From: Quadrisphaera granulorum
Lineage (GTDB): Bacteria > Actinomycetota > Actinomycetes > Actinomycetales > Quadrisphaeraceae
NCBI RefSeq assembly: GCF_003149145.1
Contig: NZ_QGDQ01000005.1
Coordinates: 62,001-126,000, forward strand
Reading direction: 5' to 3'
DNA length: 64,000 nucleotides
Below, piece after piece: positions 51,193 through 59,578 of the stretch (its first letter is position 1; each line of letters starts with the position of its first letter). The notes under the pieces are model-generated. The model was given only the letters and a program-made list of their open reading frames with translations. It made no database searches and was not told where the DNA came from. Made by a program: the position numbers and the translations under genes.

Positions 51193-51663
51193 TCAGTCGA
51201 CCCCGAGCTCCTTGCGCAGTCGCGCGACGTGGCCGGTGGCCTTGACGTTGTAGGAGGCATGCGTGACGACGCCCTCCGGGTCGACCACGATGGTCGAGCG
51301 CAACAGCCCGGTGGTGGTGCGTCCGTACATGGTCTTCTCGCCCCAGGCGCCCCACCGCTGGATGACACCGCGCTCGGTGTCGCTGGCGAGCGGGAACGGC
51401 AGGTGCTCCTCGGCGACCCACGCCTCGAGCTTGGGCAGCGGGTCGGGGGAGATGCCCACGACGTCGTACCCGGCGGCGGACAGGGACGCGAGGTTGTCGC
51501 GGAAGTCGCACGCCTGCGTGGTGCAGCCGGGCGTGCCCGCGGCGGGGTAGAAGTAGACGACGACGGAACGGCCGCGGTGCTCGGAGAGCTGCCAGCTGCC
51601 GCCGTGCGTCGCGGGAAGTGTGAAGTCCGGGGCGAGGTCACCCGGCTCGAGGCGGTCACCCAC
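51193..51663 (-). CDS. bcp: Thioredoxin-dependent peroxiredoxin (BCP)
   Basis: 156 residues. It reduces hydrogen peroxide and organic peroxides. The active site is YFYPAAGTPGCTTQACDFRDN, with the peroxidatic Cys and the resolving Cys five residues later, the alpha-2 type of BCP. DFTLPATHGGSWQLSEHRG lies before it, and NVKATGHVARLRKEL near the end. GTG 51663 gives the normal length and lies seven bases after a TACCCT box; longer frames add only Arg/Pro-rich sequence. tRNA-Leu is downstream on the same strand. Confidence 0.94.
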   Translation of the reverse strand: MGDRLEPGDLAPDFTLPATHGGSWQLSEHRGRSVVVYFYPAAGTPGCTTQACDFRDNLASLSAAGYDVVGISPDPLPKLEAWVAEEHLPFPLASDTERGVIQRWGAWGEKTMYGRTTTGLLRSTIVVDPEGVVTHASYNVKATGHVARLRKELGVD

Positions 51664-51670
51664 GGGCCGA

Positions 51671-51676
51671 AGGGTA
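51671..51676 (-). promoter_or_regulatory. -10 box (TACCCT) for bcp
   Basis: On the minus strand TACCCT ends seven bases before GTG 51663. Confidence 0.6.
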
Positions 51677-51750
51677 GCGGAACCGCGCAGAAGGGCGACC
51701 ACGGGCGCCCGAGCAGGTGGGTCGGGGCTGCCGCGGGCCCCGGTTGGCAC

Positions 51751-51756
51751 TAGCGT
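51751..51756 (+). promoter_or_regulatory. -10 box (TAGCGT) for the DUF3618 gene
   Basis: TAGCGT ends eight bases before ATG 51765. A GGGAG in between is very close to the ATG, so leaderless start is the likelier case. Confidence 0.5.
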
Positions 51757-51764
51757 CCGGGAGC

Positions 51765-52034
51765 ATGAGCGTCCCGCCCGACGAGCCGGCGCGCCTCGAG
51801 CGCGAGATCAGCCTCCACCAGCAGCACCTCGCCGCCACCGTCGACGAGCTCGCCGCACGTGTCGCCCCGAAGGCGCTCGCGCAGCAGGGCGTAGAGAGCG
51901 CAAAGGGCAAGGCCAAGGAGCTGGTGCTCGACGAGGACGGCGCCCTGCGCGTCGAGCGCATCGCCGCCGTCGGTGGTGCCGTGGTCGCGGCGGTCGGTCT
52001 GCTCGCGGGTCTGGCCGTCAAGCGACGCGGCTGA
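51765..52034 (+). CDS. DUF3618 family protein
   Basis: 89 residues. A charged amphipathic N-terminal part (ARLEREISLHQQHLAATVDELAARV) is the DUF3618 motif, followed by a linker and a single hydrophobic segment VGGAVVAAVGLLAGLAV near the C-terminus, ending in KRRG. A small tail-anchored-like membrane protein, common in actinobacteria. Function unknown; often found next to bcp, as here (divergent, 101 bases apart). Confidence 0.88.
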   Translation: MSVPPDEPARLEREISLHQQHLAATVDELAARVAPKALAQQGVESAKGKAKELVLDEDGALRVERIAAVGGAVVAAVGLLAGLAVKRRG

Positions 52035-52122
52035 CACCTGCCGCTGCCACTGTGCATCGCCATCGGTGATGTGCGTCGTCAGCGTCGGAGGCGTCGTCAG
52101 CGGTTCCGTCAAGGGTCGGCGG

Positions 52123-52128
52123 TAGCGT
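52123..52128 (+). promoter_or_regulatory. -10 box (TAGCGT) for the GroES-like gene
   Basis: TAGCGT ends seven bases before GTG 52136. Confidence 0.6.
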
Positions 52129-52135
52129 CGACTGG

Positions 52136-52495
52136 GTGAGCACCGCCCCGTCGATCCCCCCTGCGACCCCCGGCGACGGTGGCCGCCTTCCTATCCGCAT
52201 GCTGCACGACCGCGTGCTCGTCGCCCTCGACCGCGAGGCGGGGGAGCGACGCTCCGGCGCGGGCATCGTCATCCCCGCCACCGCCGCAGTCGGCAAGCGC
52301 CTGTCCTGGGGTGAGGTGTCAGCGGTCGGGCAGCACGTGCGGCAGGTCCAGCTCGGAGACCGCGTGCTGTTCGACCCGGAAGACCGTGCCGAGGTGGAGC
52401 TGTCCGGGCGCGACTACGTGCTGCTGCGCGAGCGCGACCTGCACGCCGTCGCCGCGCCGCGTGTCGAGTCGGGTTCCACCGGGCTGTACCTCTGA
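52136..52495 (+). CDS. GroES-like co-chaperonin paralogue
   Basis: 119 residues. The Cpn10 fold shows as IRMLHDRVLVALDREAGERRSGAGIVIPATA and then LGDRVLFDPEDRAEVELSGRDYVLLRERDLHAV. About 18 extra residues precede the core. There is no groEL gene next to it and no CIRCE element, and the mobile loop (ERRSGAGIVIP) lacks the usual TxGGIVLP hydrophobic triplet pattern. It is therefore probably a paralogue rather than the main GroES. It is often found near bcp and DUF3618 genes in actinobacteria, as here. Confidence 0.85.
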   Translation: MSTAPSIPPATPGDGGRLPIRMLHDRVLVALDREAGERRSGAGIVIPATAAVGKRLSWGEVSAVGQHVRQVQLGDRVLFDPEDRAEVELSGRDYVLLRERDLHAVAAPRVESGSTGLYL

Positions 52496-52509
52496 GACGG
52501 AGCACTCCC

Positions 52510-53964
52510 GTGCCTCCGCCGGTGCCGCCGGACCTGCCGAAGGATGAGGCGCAGCAGGCGCGCACCCCGCGTCCCAATGCGCGCTACACCGTGCTGGACG
52601 CCCCCGGGCCGCTCCCGCGCGACATGCTGCGCGACCTGCTGGCCATCCGCCGCGACCCCCTGGAGTACCTGCGGAGCGCGGCGGGGCGCTGGGGCGACCA
52701 CATCGCCTTTCCCCTGCCGCGCAGCCCGGTGCTCTTCGTCAACACGGTGGCCGGAGCGCGGCGCGTGCTCGTGGAGAACGCCGGCGCCTGGTCCAAGCGC
52801 ACCGTCCAGTACGGCGCGCTCTCGCTGGTGACCGGCAGCGGTCTGCTCACCAGCGACGGGAGCGCCTGGCGCGAGGCACGGCGCGTGGCGCAGCCGGCGT
52901 TCCACCGCTCCGGGCTCGTCGCCGTCGCCGAGCAGTCCGTCGCGGCGGCCGAGCGCCTGCGCGCCCGCTGGGACGCCACGGCGAGTGAAGGCGTCGTCGA
53001 TGTCGACGCCGCCGCGCTCCAGGCCACCCTCGAGGTCGTCGGACGCACGCTGTTCGGCGGTGACGTCACCGCCGAGAGTGCCGGCGACGGCGAACGCGTG
53101 GTCGCGGCGGTGCTGGAGGCGCTGGGCGTGGTGATCTCCCGCGCCCGCACCCCCGTGCCGGGGTGGCTCCCCACGCCGTCGCGCGCGCGGCTGCGCCGGG
53201 CGAACCGCGTCATGGACGAGGTGGTCGAGCGTGTGGTCGCGCGTCGGCGGGCCAGTGATGAGCTCGGCGACGACCTGCTCGGGCTGCTCCTCGCCGCCGT
53301 CGACGAAGGGCGTCTGCCCCCGGAGGCCGTCCGCGGTGAGCTCGTGACGATGGTCATCGCCGGTCACGAGACCGTCGCGTCGTGCCTGACCTGGACGCTG
53401 CACCTGCTGGCCGAGCACCCGGAGGCGCAGCGGCGGCTGCACGCCGAGCTCGACGCCGTCCTGGAAACCCATGAGGACGACGACGGCGCCCTGCGGGCAC
53501 CCTCGTGGGAAGACCTGCGCGCCCTCACGTGGACGCGGGCGGTGGTCGATGAGTCGTTGCGGCTGTACCCGCCGGCGTGGGTGGTGACCCGGAGAGCGGA
53601 CGCCGACGACGTCGTCGACGGTGTCGTGGTGCCCGCGGGCACCCTGGTCATCGTCAGCCCGTGGCTGTTGCAGCGCCGCGCCGACGCCCATCCTGACCCG
53701 GAGACGTTCGACCCGGCGCGCTTCACCGGGGAGGGCCCCGCGGTGCCCCGGGGGGCGTACCTGCCGTTCGGTGCCGGGGCCCGGCTGTGCATCGGACGCG
53801 ACTTCGCCCTCACCGAAGCGGTGCTCGTGCTCGCGGCGCTCCTGCGCGACCGGGAGGTCCGCCCCGCACCTGGCCCCGCCCCGGTGGTCGAGGCGCTCGT
53901 GACGCTCCGCCCTCGGCACGGGTTGCCGCTGCGGCTGGTCCCTCGCTCCCCGACGGAGCGATGA
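52510..53964 (+). CDS. Cytochrome P450
   Basis: 484 residues. Oxygen-binding I-helix GHETVASCLTW (about 285), K-helix ESLRLYPPAW with ExxR (about 347), PERF-like DPARFTGEG, and heme loop PFGAGARLCIGRDFAL (about 418-433, Cys ligand). The length and the ExxR context recall CYP102/CYP4-like bacterial enzymes acting on fatty acids or alkyl compounds. No ferredoxin or reductase gene is linked, so redox partners are elsewhere. It starts 15 bases after the GroES-like gene; GGAG about ten bases upstream of the GTG. Substrate unknown. Confidence 0.92.
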   Translation: MPPPVPPDLPKDEAQQARTPRPNARYTVLDAPGPLPRDMLRDLLAIRRDPLEYLRSAAGRWGDHIAFPLPRSPVLFVNTVAGARRVLVENAGAWSKRTVQYGALSLVTGSGLLTSDGSAWREARRVAQPAFHRSGLVAVAEQSVAAAERLRARWDATASEGVVDVDAAALQATLEVVGRTLFGGDVTAESAGDGERVVAAVLEALGVVISRARTPVPGWLPTPSRARLRRANRVMDEVVERVVARRRASDELGDDLLGLLLAAVDEGRLPPEAVRGELVTMVIAGHETVASCLTWTLHLLAEHPEAQRRLHAELDAVLETHEDDDGALRAPSWEDLRALTWTRAVVDESLRLYPPAWVVTRRADADDVVDGVVVPAGTLVIVSPWLLQRRADAHPDPETFDPARFTGEGPAVPRGAYLPFGAGARLCIGRDFALTEAVLVLAALLRDREVRPAPGPAPVVEALVTLRPRHGLPLRLVPRSPTER

Positions 53965-54127
53965 CGGCGGCGCGACGTCGTCTTGACGCTGACCCGAGGC
54001 GAGCCGTACGGGGGAGCAGCCACACGAACGGACGTCTAGGCCACCGCCGTGCTCAACTCTTTCTGCGCTGGCGCCGATGTCTCCGTGCGGCCTCAGAGCG
54101 CGGGGCTGCCACGAGTCCGGGGGACCC

Positions 54128-56509
54128 ATGTCGCGACGCGCGCTGAAGCTCAGTCCGCCTCCGGTGGCGCCGCGCCGTTCGGTGGTCGCCGTGGGGGTCG
54201 TTGCGCTCGTCGTCGTCCTCATCGGTGACCTGATCGGCCACCTGCCGGCATCTCGGTCCGCGCCCTCCGGCGTCGGCGGCACCACGGATCTTGCGGTGAC
54301 GGTGTCGGGACTCGCCGCGCTGTGGCTTGTGGGGACCGCCGCCGTGCTCGACCGAGCACGCCGGGTGGCGTCCGACCGGCGTCTGTGGCGCGCGGTGGCA
54401 CTGCTCGTGGGCACCCTCGGTGCCGCCCTGACCGCGCAGCCCCTCCTGGCGCGAGCCCTGGTCGACCACCCGCCGACTGCGCTGCCGTGGGTACCGGCTG
54501 CGGTGGCCGTGCTCGTCTGCTTCCTGCCGGTGTACGGCGCCTTCGTGCGGTGGAACCTCACCCGCACCCACTCCGCCGACCCCGACGACCGCCTGAACGC
54601 CGTCAGCGCCGTCCTCACCGGCCAGGCCTTGTTCGGCGTGCTCGCGGAACTGCTGGGCGGGCCGCTCACGCGGCTCCCGTGGTGGCAGTCGCAGCTGCTC
54701 CTGGCGGCCACCGCCGCCGCGATCGTGCTGGGTGGGACGGTGCTGTCGACGGCGATGCTCGCGCGCGGCGGGCGCGACCGCAGCACCTGGCTGGTCACCG
54801 CCTCCGGGTTCCCTGCGCTCCTGGGGCTCCTCGGCCTGGTGGTGGCGCCGAGCGGCACGTCCTACCCGGGCACCCTCGCGGCGCTGGCCGCGGCGCTGCT
54901 CCTGCTCGTCGTGGCGAGTGTGCAGCGCGCGGCGCTCGCCGTGCCGCAGGTGGTGCAGGGCGCCCCGGCCACGTGGGGGGCCTACGGCGTGGTGGTGCTC
55001 GCGGTGGTGGTGATGGCCGTCGCGGGGCTCCTGCACACGGGCGCAGACGCCAGCGCCCCGCTGGAGTGGGCGGTGGTGACGGCGGGGCTCGGCGCCGCCG
55101 GCGCGGCCACGCGGCTGCTGTTCAACCTCGGGGAGCTCGACCAGCTCGCCGACACCCACCGCCAGGCACGCACCGACGAGCTGACCGGACTGGCCAACCG
55201 CCGCGGTCTGCTCGGGCACGCTGACGCGGTGCTCGAGCGGGGCACGCCCTTCGTGCTGGCGTTGGTCGACCTGGACCGGTTCAAGGAGGTCAACGACGGG
55301 CTCGGCCACGCCGCCGGGGATGCGCTGCTCATCGCGGCCGCCGCGCGCCTGCGCGAGGCAGCCGGACGAGGCGCGGAGGTCGGAAGGCTGGGCGGCGACG
55401 AGTTCGCCCTGCTGCTGCCGCTGTCGAACCTCGCGTCGTCGTCCCTCACCCCTGAGGAGGCGGCTGCGGAGGGAGCCCGGGCGTGGGGCGAGCGCATCGT
55501 GACGTCGCTGCTGCCCGCTTACCACGTCGGCCAGGCCGTCGTGCACGTCGGCGGGAGCACGGGCCTCGCCGTGCACACGGGAGCCGTGCCGTTCGGTGCC
55601 GACATCGCGCAGGTGCGCTCGGAGGTCCTGCGGCGCGCCGACGCCGCGATGTACTCCGCCAAGCGTGCCGGCGGTGGGTGGGCCATCTACGACGCCGAGG
55701 TCCACGGCGACGGCGAGCACGCCCTGCGCACCGCGGAAGACCTGCGGCGGGCGATCTCGCAGGGTGAGCTCGTACTGCACTACCAGCCGCAGATCACCGT
55801 GGCCGACGGGGAGCTGGCCGGTGTCGAGGCGCTGGTGCGCTGGCAGCACCCCGGGCTGGGCTTGCTGCTGCCCGGGCGATTCCTGCCGGTGGCCGAAGAC
55901 CACGGGCTCATCGGTCAGGTGACGTGGACGGTGCTGCAGGGCGCCGTCCGGCAGTCCGCCGAGTGGCGCCGGGCCGGTCTGGACCTGCGGGTCTCCGTCA
56001 ACGTCTCCGCCACCGACCTGCTCGACCCCGACCTGCCGCGAGCGCTGGGCGCCCTCCTGTTGCAGCACCGGGTGCCTCCGGCCCGTCTGGTGCTCGAGGT
56101 GACCGAGACGACCCTCGTGCGCGACCAGGACCGCGCCTCCCAGGTGCTCGCGGAGCTGGCCGACCTCGGGGTGGCCACGAGCATCGACGACTTCGGCACC
56201 GGCTGGTCCTCGCTGGCGCAGCTGCACCGGATGCGGTTCAGCGAGCTGAAGCTCGACAGGTCCTTCACCCGCGACCTGCTCACCCACGAGCGGGCCGCCG
56301 CCATCACCGCGAGCACCGTCGATCTCGCCCACGCCCTCGGGCTGCGGGTGGTCGCCGAGGGCGTCGAGGATGCCGAGACGCTCGCGCGGCTTGCCAGCCT
56401 GGGATGCGACGAGAGCCAGGGCTACTGGCACGCCGTGCCGATGCCGGCCGATGCGCTGGTCGAGTGGGCGGCCCACCACCGCGAGGAGGCACTGCCGCGG
56501 GGCTGGTAG
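54128..56509 (+). CDS. Membrane GGDEF-EAL protein (cyclic di-GMP turnover)
   Basis: 793 residues. Eight to ten membrane segments fill residues 15-335. GGDEF domain about 350-515: DELTGLANRRGLLGHAD, LVDLDRFKEVNDGLGH, and intact RLGGDEFALLLPL (about 421). EAL domain about 540-780: ELVLHYQPQI, GVEALVRWQHP (intact EAL, about 567), NVSATDLLD, and DDFGTGWSSL with metal Asp pair. Both active sites look complete, so the protein may make and break cyclic di-GMP. ATG 54128 has GGGGGA upstream. The signal sensed by the membrane part is unknown. Single gene, followed by tRNA-Lys. Confidence 0.93.
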   Translation: MSRRALKLSPPPVAPRRSVVAVGVVALVVVLIGDLIGHLPASRSAPSGVGGTTDLAVTVSGLAALWLVGTAAVLDRARRVASDRRLWRAVALLVGTLGAALTAQPLLARALVDHPPTALPWVPAAVAVLVCFLPVYGAFVRWNLTRTHSADPDDRLNAVSAVLTGQALFGVLAELLGGPLTRLPWWQSQLLLAATAAAIVLGGTVLSTAMLARGGRDRSTWLVTASGFPALLGLLGLVVAPSGTSYPGTLAALAAALLLLVVASVQRAALAVPQVVQGAPATWGAYGVVVLAVVVMAVAGLLHTGADASAPLEWAVVTAGLGAAGAATRLLFNLGELDQLADTHRQARTDELTGLANRRGLLGHADAVLERGTPFVLALVDLDRFKEVNDGLGHAAGDALLIAAAARLREAAGRGAEVGRLGGDEFALLLPLSNLASSSLTPEEAAAEGARAWGERIVTSLLPAYHVGQAVVHVGGSTGLAVHTGAVPFGADIAQVRSEVLRRADAAMYSAKRAGGGWAIYDAEVHGDGEHALRTAEDLRRAISQGELVLHYQPQITVADGELAGVEALVRWQHPGLGLLLPGRFLPVAEDHGLIGQVTWTVLQGAVRQSAEWRRAGLDLRVSVNVSATDLLDPDLPRALGALLLQHRVPPARLVLEVTETTLVRDQDRASQVLAELADLGVATSIDDFGTGWSSLAQLHRMRFSELKLDRSFTRDLLTHERAAAITASTVDLAHALGLRVVAEGVEDAETLARLASLGCDESQGYWHAVPMPADALVEWAAHHREEALPRGW

Positions 56510-56525
56510 TGTTTACACCGCACTC

Positions 56526-56598
56526 GCGCTTCTAGCTCAATTGGCAGAGCAGCGGACTCTTAATCCGCGGGTTCTGGGTTCAAGTCCCAGGGGGCGCA
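56526..56598 (+). tRNA. tRNA-Lys (CTT)
   Basis: 73 nt with acceptor GCGCTTC/GGGGCGC (two G-T pairs), anticodon loop CTCTTAA giving CTT, and a normal T arm. The sequence after the discriminator is CCG, so CCA is not encoded, unlike the other tRNA genes here. Confidence 0.94.
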
Positions 56599-56602
56599 CC
56601 GC

Positions 56603-56646
56603 ACGACGAAGGACCCATCCCTCTCTAGGGGTGGGTCCTTCGTCGT
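56603..56646 (+). terminator. Terminator of tRNA-Lys
   Basis: A 20-bp stem with one wobble (ACGACGAAGGACCC... with ...GGGTCCTTCGTCGT), a 4-nt loop and TTT at its end. Confidence 0.85.
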
Positions 56647-56682
56647 TTCTGCTGTTCCGGTGTTCTGGCGAGCCCGGAAAGC

Positions 56683-57765
56683 TCATCCCAGTGCCTCCCG
56701 CAGGAAGGTGAGCACGGCGTCGTACGTCGGGTCGGGGTCGCTGCTCGTCGTCGTGGTGCCCCCGCGGGTGGTGCTCACCTGGCGCTGTGCAGCCCCCTGC
56801 GCGAGGTAGGAGTCGTCGTGGCTGACGCCGTCCACCAGCGTCAGCGTGGCGGTGGCCCCGGCACGTTCGCATGCCGCGAAGAGCAGCTGCGACTGGCCCG
56901 GTGGCACGGTGGTGTCGGCGGTGCCGTGGGCGATCCACAGCGGCGGGCTGCCCGCCGTCACGTACCGGCTCGGGTCGGCCCGCTGCGTGGCCACGGGGTC
57001 GGACTGGATCGGGAACCCCATGAGTGCGGACTCGGGGGAGTCTGGGGCGTCGTGGCTCGCGCTCCCGGGCAGGTTCTGGGAGTCCATCGCGGTGAAGTCC
57101 GTGGGGCCGTACAGGTCGACCACGGCCTGCACCGCACTGCTCTGGTCGGCATAGCCCAGCTCGGCACCCTCCAGCTCGGGCACCCCGGTGACCACGCCGG
57201 TCATGGAGGCGCACCACCCGCCGCTGCTCGTGCCCATCGTGGCGACGCGCCCCGCGTCGAGGCCCAGCTCGGCGGCGCGCGAGCGCAGGTAGCGCACCGC
57301 GGTCTTCGCGTCGTGCACCTGGGCGGGGAAGACGGCCTGGGCGCTGCTGCGCACGTTCACACCCGCGACCGCGACGCCGAGCGGCCCCCACCGCTGCGCC
57401 AGCAGCGCCGCCGTCGTGCCACCGCTGAGCTCGGTGGGCCCGCCCTTGGCGTCACCGCTGCGCCAGGCCGACCCGGGGAAGAACAGCACCACGGGCCACG
57501 GGCCGGGCGCGGCGGCGGGGTCCGGCAGGTACAGGTCGAGCAGGTGGGCACGCTCGACGGCCTCGGCGTACGCCTGGTCGATGAGGACCTGCGGCCCGGA
57601 CGTCGGTGGCGCGGTGGGTGGGGCGCTGCTCGTGGGCGGCTGCTGCGGGGGCGTCGTCGTCGCCGTCGGGGAGGGCGAGGGGCCGGAGCCGCTCGAGCCG
57701 CAGGCCGCCAGGGCGGCAGACCCGGCGGCCGCGGCCGCGGCGAGCAGACGGCGCCGGGTCACCAC
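56683..57765 (-). CDS. Alpha/beta-hydrolase lipoprotein (esterase)
   Basis: 360 residues. The signal peptide TRRRLLAAAAAAGSAALAAC has a lipobox LAAC and an RR pair, so a lipoprotein on the outer face, perhaps Tat-exported. A Ser/Pro/Thr linker (24-58) is followed by an alpha/beta-hydrolase domain: VVLFFPGSAWRSGD (oxyanion region), nucleophile GTSSGGWCAS (about 180; GxSxG), an Asp near PLWIAHGTADTTVPP (about 280) and His in DGVSHDDSYL (about 318). The set resembles BD-FAE/carboxylesterase-like enzymes. Substrate unknown. Ends 37 bases from the tRNA-Lys terminator. Confidence 0.87.
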   Translation of the reverse strand: MVTRRRLLAAAAAAGSAALAACGSSGSGPSPSPTATTTPPQQPPTSSAPPTAPPTSGPQVLIDQAYAEAVERAHLLDLYLPDPAAAPGPWPVVLFFPGSAWRSGDAKGGPTELSGGTTAALLAQRWGPLGVAVAGVNVRSSAQAVFPAQVHDAKTAVRYLRSRAAELGLDAGRVATMGTSSGGWCASMTGVVTGVPELEGAELGYADQSSAVQAVVDLYGPTDFTAMDSQNLPGSASHDAPDSPESALMGFPIQSDPVATQRADPSRYVTAGSPPLWIAHGTADTTVPPGQSQLLFAACERAGATATLTLVDGVSHDDSYLAQGAAQRQVSTTRGGTTTTSSDPDPTYDAVLTFLREALG

Positions 57766-57857
57766 GCGCTCGCCGTTCGGCCTGCACGGGTGCCCGGGAC
57801 GCTGCGGGAGGTGTCGGTGTCCGCCACGACGTCGACGCTAACCCCCGCTCTCCTTCC

Positions 57858-57920
57858 CGCACTTTCCTCGGCAAGTGCGGGAAGGAGGAGCCCCTTGCCG
57901 CACTTGCCGAGGAAAGTGCG
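57858..57920. repeat. Palindromic 22-mer repeat, locus 4 (two inverted copies)
   Basis: CGCACTT-N8-AAGTGCG at 57858-57879 (forward) and 57899-57920 (reverse). Flanking bases extend each into its own larger hairpin (CCTTCC/GGAAGG around the first; CCCCTTGC/GCAAAGGGG around the second). It lies after the DUF305 gene in its reading direction. Confidence 0.85.
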
Positions 57921-57958
57921 GCAAAGGGGGCGGGGGCGCGGGCTATCAGGTGGGGCTG

Positions 57959-58660
57959 TCAGGCGGGGAGCTGCGCCAGGAGGGCGGCCATCTCCGCGAT
58001 CTCGGCGGTCTGGTCGGCCTCGATGCGCTGTGCCAGGGCCTTCGCCTCCGCGTCGGTGCCCTCGGCCAGTTCCTGGCGCGCCATCGTCACCGCGCCCTCG
58101 TGGTGCACGGTCATCTGCTGCAGGAACAGCCTGTCGAAGGCGGTGCCCGTCGCCGCCTGGAGGGCGGCGGTGTCATCGGCGGACATGCCCATGGAGTCCA
58201 TGTCCATGCCGCTGTGGCCACTGTGCTGGCTGGAGGGGTCTGCCCCCCACGCGGTCAGCCAACCCTGCATGAGGTCGATCTCCGGCTGCTGCGCGGCCAT
58301 GATCCGCTCCGCCAGCGCCTTCACCTCGGGTGTCGAGGCGCGCTGCGTGGCCAACTCCGCCATGGTGAGCGCGCCCTCGTGGTGGACCACCATGTCGCGC
58401 GCGAAGCTGACGTCGGCGTCGCTGTGCGCCGAGGCGCCCGCTGAGATCGAGGACGACGACGGCGACGCCGCGCTGGCCGCGGGGGAGCTGCCGTGCTGCA
58501 TGTCGTCGGCGTCGTGGTGGGCGCCGGACGACGAGGCGCCGCATCCGGCGAGGAGCAGGGCGGTGGCTGCCGAAGCGAGGAGCAGCGCTGCCGAGCGGGC
58601 TGTCGTGCGGCGGGTCGAGCGGTCCGTGCGGTTCGTGGCGGGGCGGGTGGAGCTGGGCAT
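57959..58660 (-). CDS. DUF305 lipoprotein, metal-related
   Basis: 233 residues. Signal peptide with lipobox LLLAGCG (about 33). Two DUF305 repeats follow: VSFARDMVVHHEGALTMAELA (about 85) and FLQQMTVHHEGAVTMARQELA (about 180), each with the VHHEGA His pair. The linker between carries Met/His-rich MDMDSMGM and HSGHSG. DUF305 proteins are ferritin-like four-helix proteins found with copper and silver resistance genes. ATG 58660 has GGAGG four bases upstream. Part of a minus-strand cluster with the His-repeat protein and CsoR. Confidence 0.9.
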   Translation of the reverse strand: MPSSTRPATNRTDRSTRRTTARSAALLLASAATALLLAGCGASSSGAHHDADDMQHGSSPAASAASPSSSSISAGASAHSDADVSFARDMVVHHEGALTMAELATQRASTPEVKALAERIMAAQQPEIDLMQGWLTAWGADPSSQHSGHSGMDMDSMGMSADDTAALQAATGTAFDRLFLQQMTVHHEGAVTMARQELAEGTDAEAKALAQRIEADQTAEIAEMAALLAQLPA

Positions 58661-58752
58661 GGGTCCTCCAGGTGTGGCACGTGCTGCGGATGGTGCGAGG
58701 GCGCGCGTCAGCACCGGCCGGCGCCAGATGGCGCAGCCGGTGCTGGGCGCTC

Positions 58753-59202
58753 CTACGTCCGCAGGACGCAGGAGGAGGCGTGTCCCGGAGGGCCGGTGGT
58801 GGGCGGCAAGCCCCAGGTGGCCAGCAGTGGGGGAGTGGTCTCCAGCGCGGGCAGGGCAACGACGCCGGCGAGGGCGGTGACCAGCGGAGCGATGCTGCCG
58901 GCGGCGCCGCCGGGCATGAGGTCGCAGGTGGTGGCGCCGCCGTGGTGCGAAGGGCCGTCTGGTGAAGGGCCGTCAGGGCTGGGCGGCGCGTGGTGACGCT
59001 CAGTGGCTTGATCGTGGGCGGTGTGGGCGGTGTGGGCGGTGTGGGCGGTGTGGGCGGTGTGGGCGCTGTGGTGCCGGGTACTGGCGTTGGCGGTGGGCGC
59101 GGCTGCCACCACGTGCATCGCCAGGACGCCCGCGACCACGGCGAGCAGGAGCAGACGGCGCAGCAGCTGCTGGCCGGTGGCGCTCGCCGTCGTCGTCGTC
59201 AT
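58753..59202 (-). CDS. Exported His-repeat protein (DUF6153-like)
   Basis: 149 residues. A signal or anchor segment (LLRRLLLLAVVAGVLAMHVVA, about 13-34) is followed by a His-rich stretch with HTA repeated five times, then Pro/Asp/His and a Cys (TTCDLMPGG). A second hydrophobic part follows, and SSCVLRT ends it. The layout is that of DUF6153 proteins, small actinobacterial envelope proteins next to DUF305. The many His and the two Cys fit metal binding. The HTA run is encoded by a perfect 9-bp tandem repeat and could change in length. Confidence 0.7.
   Translation of the reverse strand: MTTTTASATGQQLLRRLLLLAVVAGVLAMHVVAAAPTANASTRHHSAHTAHTAHTAHTAHTAHDQATERHHAPPSPDGPSPDGPSHHGGATTCDLMPGGAAGSIAPLVTALAGVVALPALETTPPLLATWGLPPTTGPPGHASSCVLRT
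59014..59067. repeat. 9-bp tandem repeat GTGGGCGGT (about six units)
   Basis: Five perfect copies and one with a single change, in frame, encoding HTA on the minus strand inside the DUF6153-like gene. Changes in copy number would alter the number of His without breaking the frame. Confidence 0.9.
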
Positions 59203-59225
59203 CCCAGCCCCCGAGTGATGTCCGG

Positions 59226-59549
59226 TCAGGACTTCACGAGGCGGGCGATGGCGGCCGAGGCCTCGCGGACCTTCTCGTCAGCGTCGGGGCCGCCGCGGCG
59301 GGCGGCATCGACCACGCAGTGCGAGAGGTGCTCTTCCAGCAGACCGAGCGCCACCTGCTGCAGCGCCTTGGTGGCCGCCGAGACCTGGGTGAGGATGTCG
59401 ATGCAGTACTGGTCTTCGTCGACCATGCGCTGCAGGCCGCGGACCTGGCCCTCGATGCGGCGCAGGCGCTTGAGGTGGGCCTCCTTGGCGTGCGAGTACC
59501 CGTGGTGGGGTGCCTCGGCGCCTGCGGCGGCGTCCTCGGGGTGGTCCAC
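59226..59549 (-). CDS. csoR: CsoR family copper-sensing repressor
   Basis: 107 residues. The family core is HLKRLRRIEGQVRGLQRMVDEDQYCIDILTQVSAATKALQQVALGLLEEHLSHCV. Copper ligands are all there: Cys in QYCIDIL, then His and Cys in EEHLSHC (the C-H-C set). It represses copper export genes until Cu(I) binds. GTG 59549 lies six bases after a TATCCT box, leaderless, within the operator. It is followed on the same strand by the DUF6153-like and DUF305 genes. No CopA ATPase or CopZ is in the window. Confidence 0.92.
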   Translation of the reverse strand: MDHPEDAAAGAEAPHHGYSHAKEAHLKRLRRIEGQVRGLQRMVDEDQYCIDILTQVSAATKALQQVALGLLEEHLSHCVVDAARRGGPDADEKVREASAAIARLVKS

Positions 59550-59555
59550 TCCCGC

Positions 59556-59575
59556 AGGATACCCCCCGGGGGTGT
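59556..59575 (-). promoter_or_regulatory. csoR -10 box inside a CsoR operator
   Basis: ATACCCCCCGGGGGTGT (59559-59575) is a G/C-tract palindrome like known CsoR sites (TACCC...GGGTA). The minus-strand -10 box TATCCT (59561-59556) overlaps it, so CsoR binding would shut off its own promoter. Confidence 0.65.
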
Positions 59576-59578
59576 CTC

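Noticed and set aside
59014-59067. Short regular repeats considered as a CRISPR array
   Set aside because: Units are 9 bp without spacers and lie in frame in a gene; no cas genes are present.
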